A stretch of DNA of 64,000 bases from the NCBI GenBank assembly GCA_964548585.1, contig CAZJRS010000001.1, forward strand, positions 34,426 to 98,425, written 5' to 3'. Below, in pieces: positions 63,966-64,000 of the stretch. How positions within the stretch are numbered: the first letter of the stretch is position 1; every line of letters starts with the position of its first letter. This stretch comes from Methanocella_A sp964548585. GTDB lineage: Archaea; Halobacteriota; Methanocellia; Methanocellales; Methanocellaceae. Below the pieces are notes generated by a model that saw only the letters and a program-made list of their open reading frames with translations, was not told where the DNA came from and searched no databases. The translations under genes were made by a program, and so were the position numbers.

Positions 63966-64000
63966 ATCGTTTACCTTCCCGGGCTTATACGCAACATCTA

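Noticed and set aside
1..64000. Search for CRISPR arrays, insertion sequences, rRNA and replication origin
   Set aside because: No regularly spaced repeats, transposase motifs, rRNA sequence or origin-like clustered repeats were seen.

Overview
The window looks like a draft-genome contig from a euryarchaeon, most likely a methanogen of the Methanocella (Methanocellales) type. Archaeal markers are an ATP-dependent DNA ligase, a Dph2-type diphthamide enzyme, a two-repeat tRNA-splicing endonuclease, archaeal/eukaryal-form PheS, PheT and TrpS, tRNA genes without encoded CCA, TATA-box promoters about 25-30 bases upstream of transcripts, and histidine kinases with an H-D-I-S-N phosphoacceptor box. 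No methanogenesis genes lie in the window, so the genus is inferred from protein style only. One run of 100 N (19814-19913) marks an assembly gap inside a repeat-containing gene.

Layout. 1-8.3 kb: a truncated membrane protein, an operon of two methyltransferase genes (one fused to an ABC ATPase), tRNA-Pro, an Lrp-type regulator, a thioredoxin reductase/glutaredoxin pair, and a tungsten-type aldehyde oxidoreductase with its four-cluster ferredoxin. 8.5-19 kb: a TPR protein, DNA ligase, a Gly/Trp-rich secreted peptide, the operon trpS-pheS-pheT, and a GNAT-DUF2156 pair. 19.4-26 kb: two repetitive secreted proteins, endA, dph2, two tRNA-Thr genes (one with an abnormal anticodon loop) and a FAS1-domain membrane protein. 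26-36.5 kb: an XRE-cupin regulator with an acyl-CoA synthetase, an Fe-S QueG-like protein, an AhpD-like protein, a GNAT, an MFS pump, a lipoprotein, an HtrA-like protease, a DUF362 ferredoxin and a FemAB-like transferase. 36.6-43 kb: an FKBP lipoprotein, a secreted subtilisin, a second MFS pump, a SnoaL-like protein and a beta-helix lipoprotein. 43-55.5 kb: a signalling island with four histidine kinases, a small secreted partner and a PrsW-like membrane protease, but no response regulator. 55.7-64 kb: an esterase, a scar where a kinase fragment meets a truncated SfsA gene, a large YVTN beta-propeller/PKD surface protein, and two Fe-S aldo/keto reductases flanked by two broken flavoprotein genes.

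Themes. Redox carriers recur (TrxR/glutaredoxin, AOR/ferredoxin, DUF362, QueG-like, AKR plus flavoprotein relics). So do exported proteins with Pro/Thr-rich linkers. Two exported proteins appear to start at non-AUG codons (AUU and AUA) placed behind strong Shine-Dalgarno sequences, because only those starts give complete signal peptides. A dispersed family of long inverted repeats sharing the core GCTGCGCTGTGCCTG occurs at 4.5, 10.2 and 63.9 kb, with a fragment at 8.4 kb. I found no CRISPR array, insertion sequence, rRNA or replication origin. The most promising leads are the non-AUG starts, the A33 tRNA-Thr, the hairpin repeat family, the methyltransferase-ABC fusion and an interleaved-stem element at 50.1 kb.
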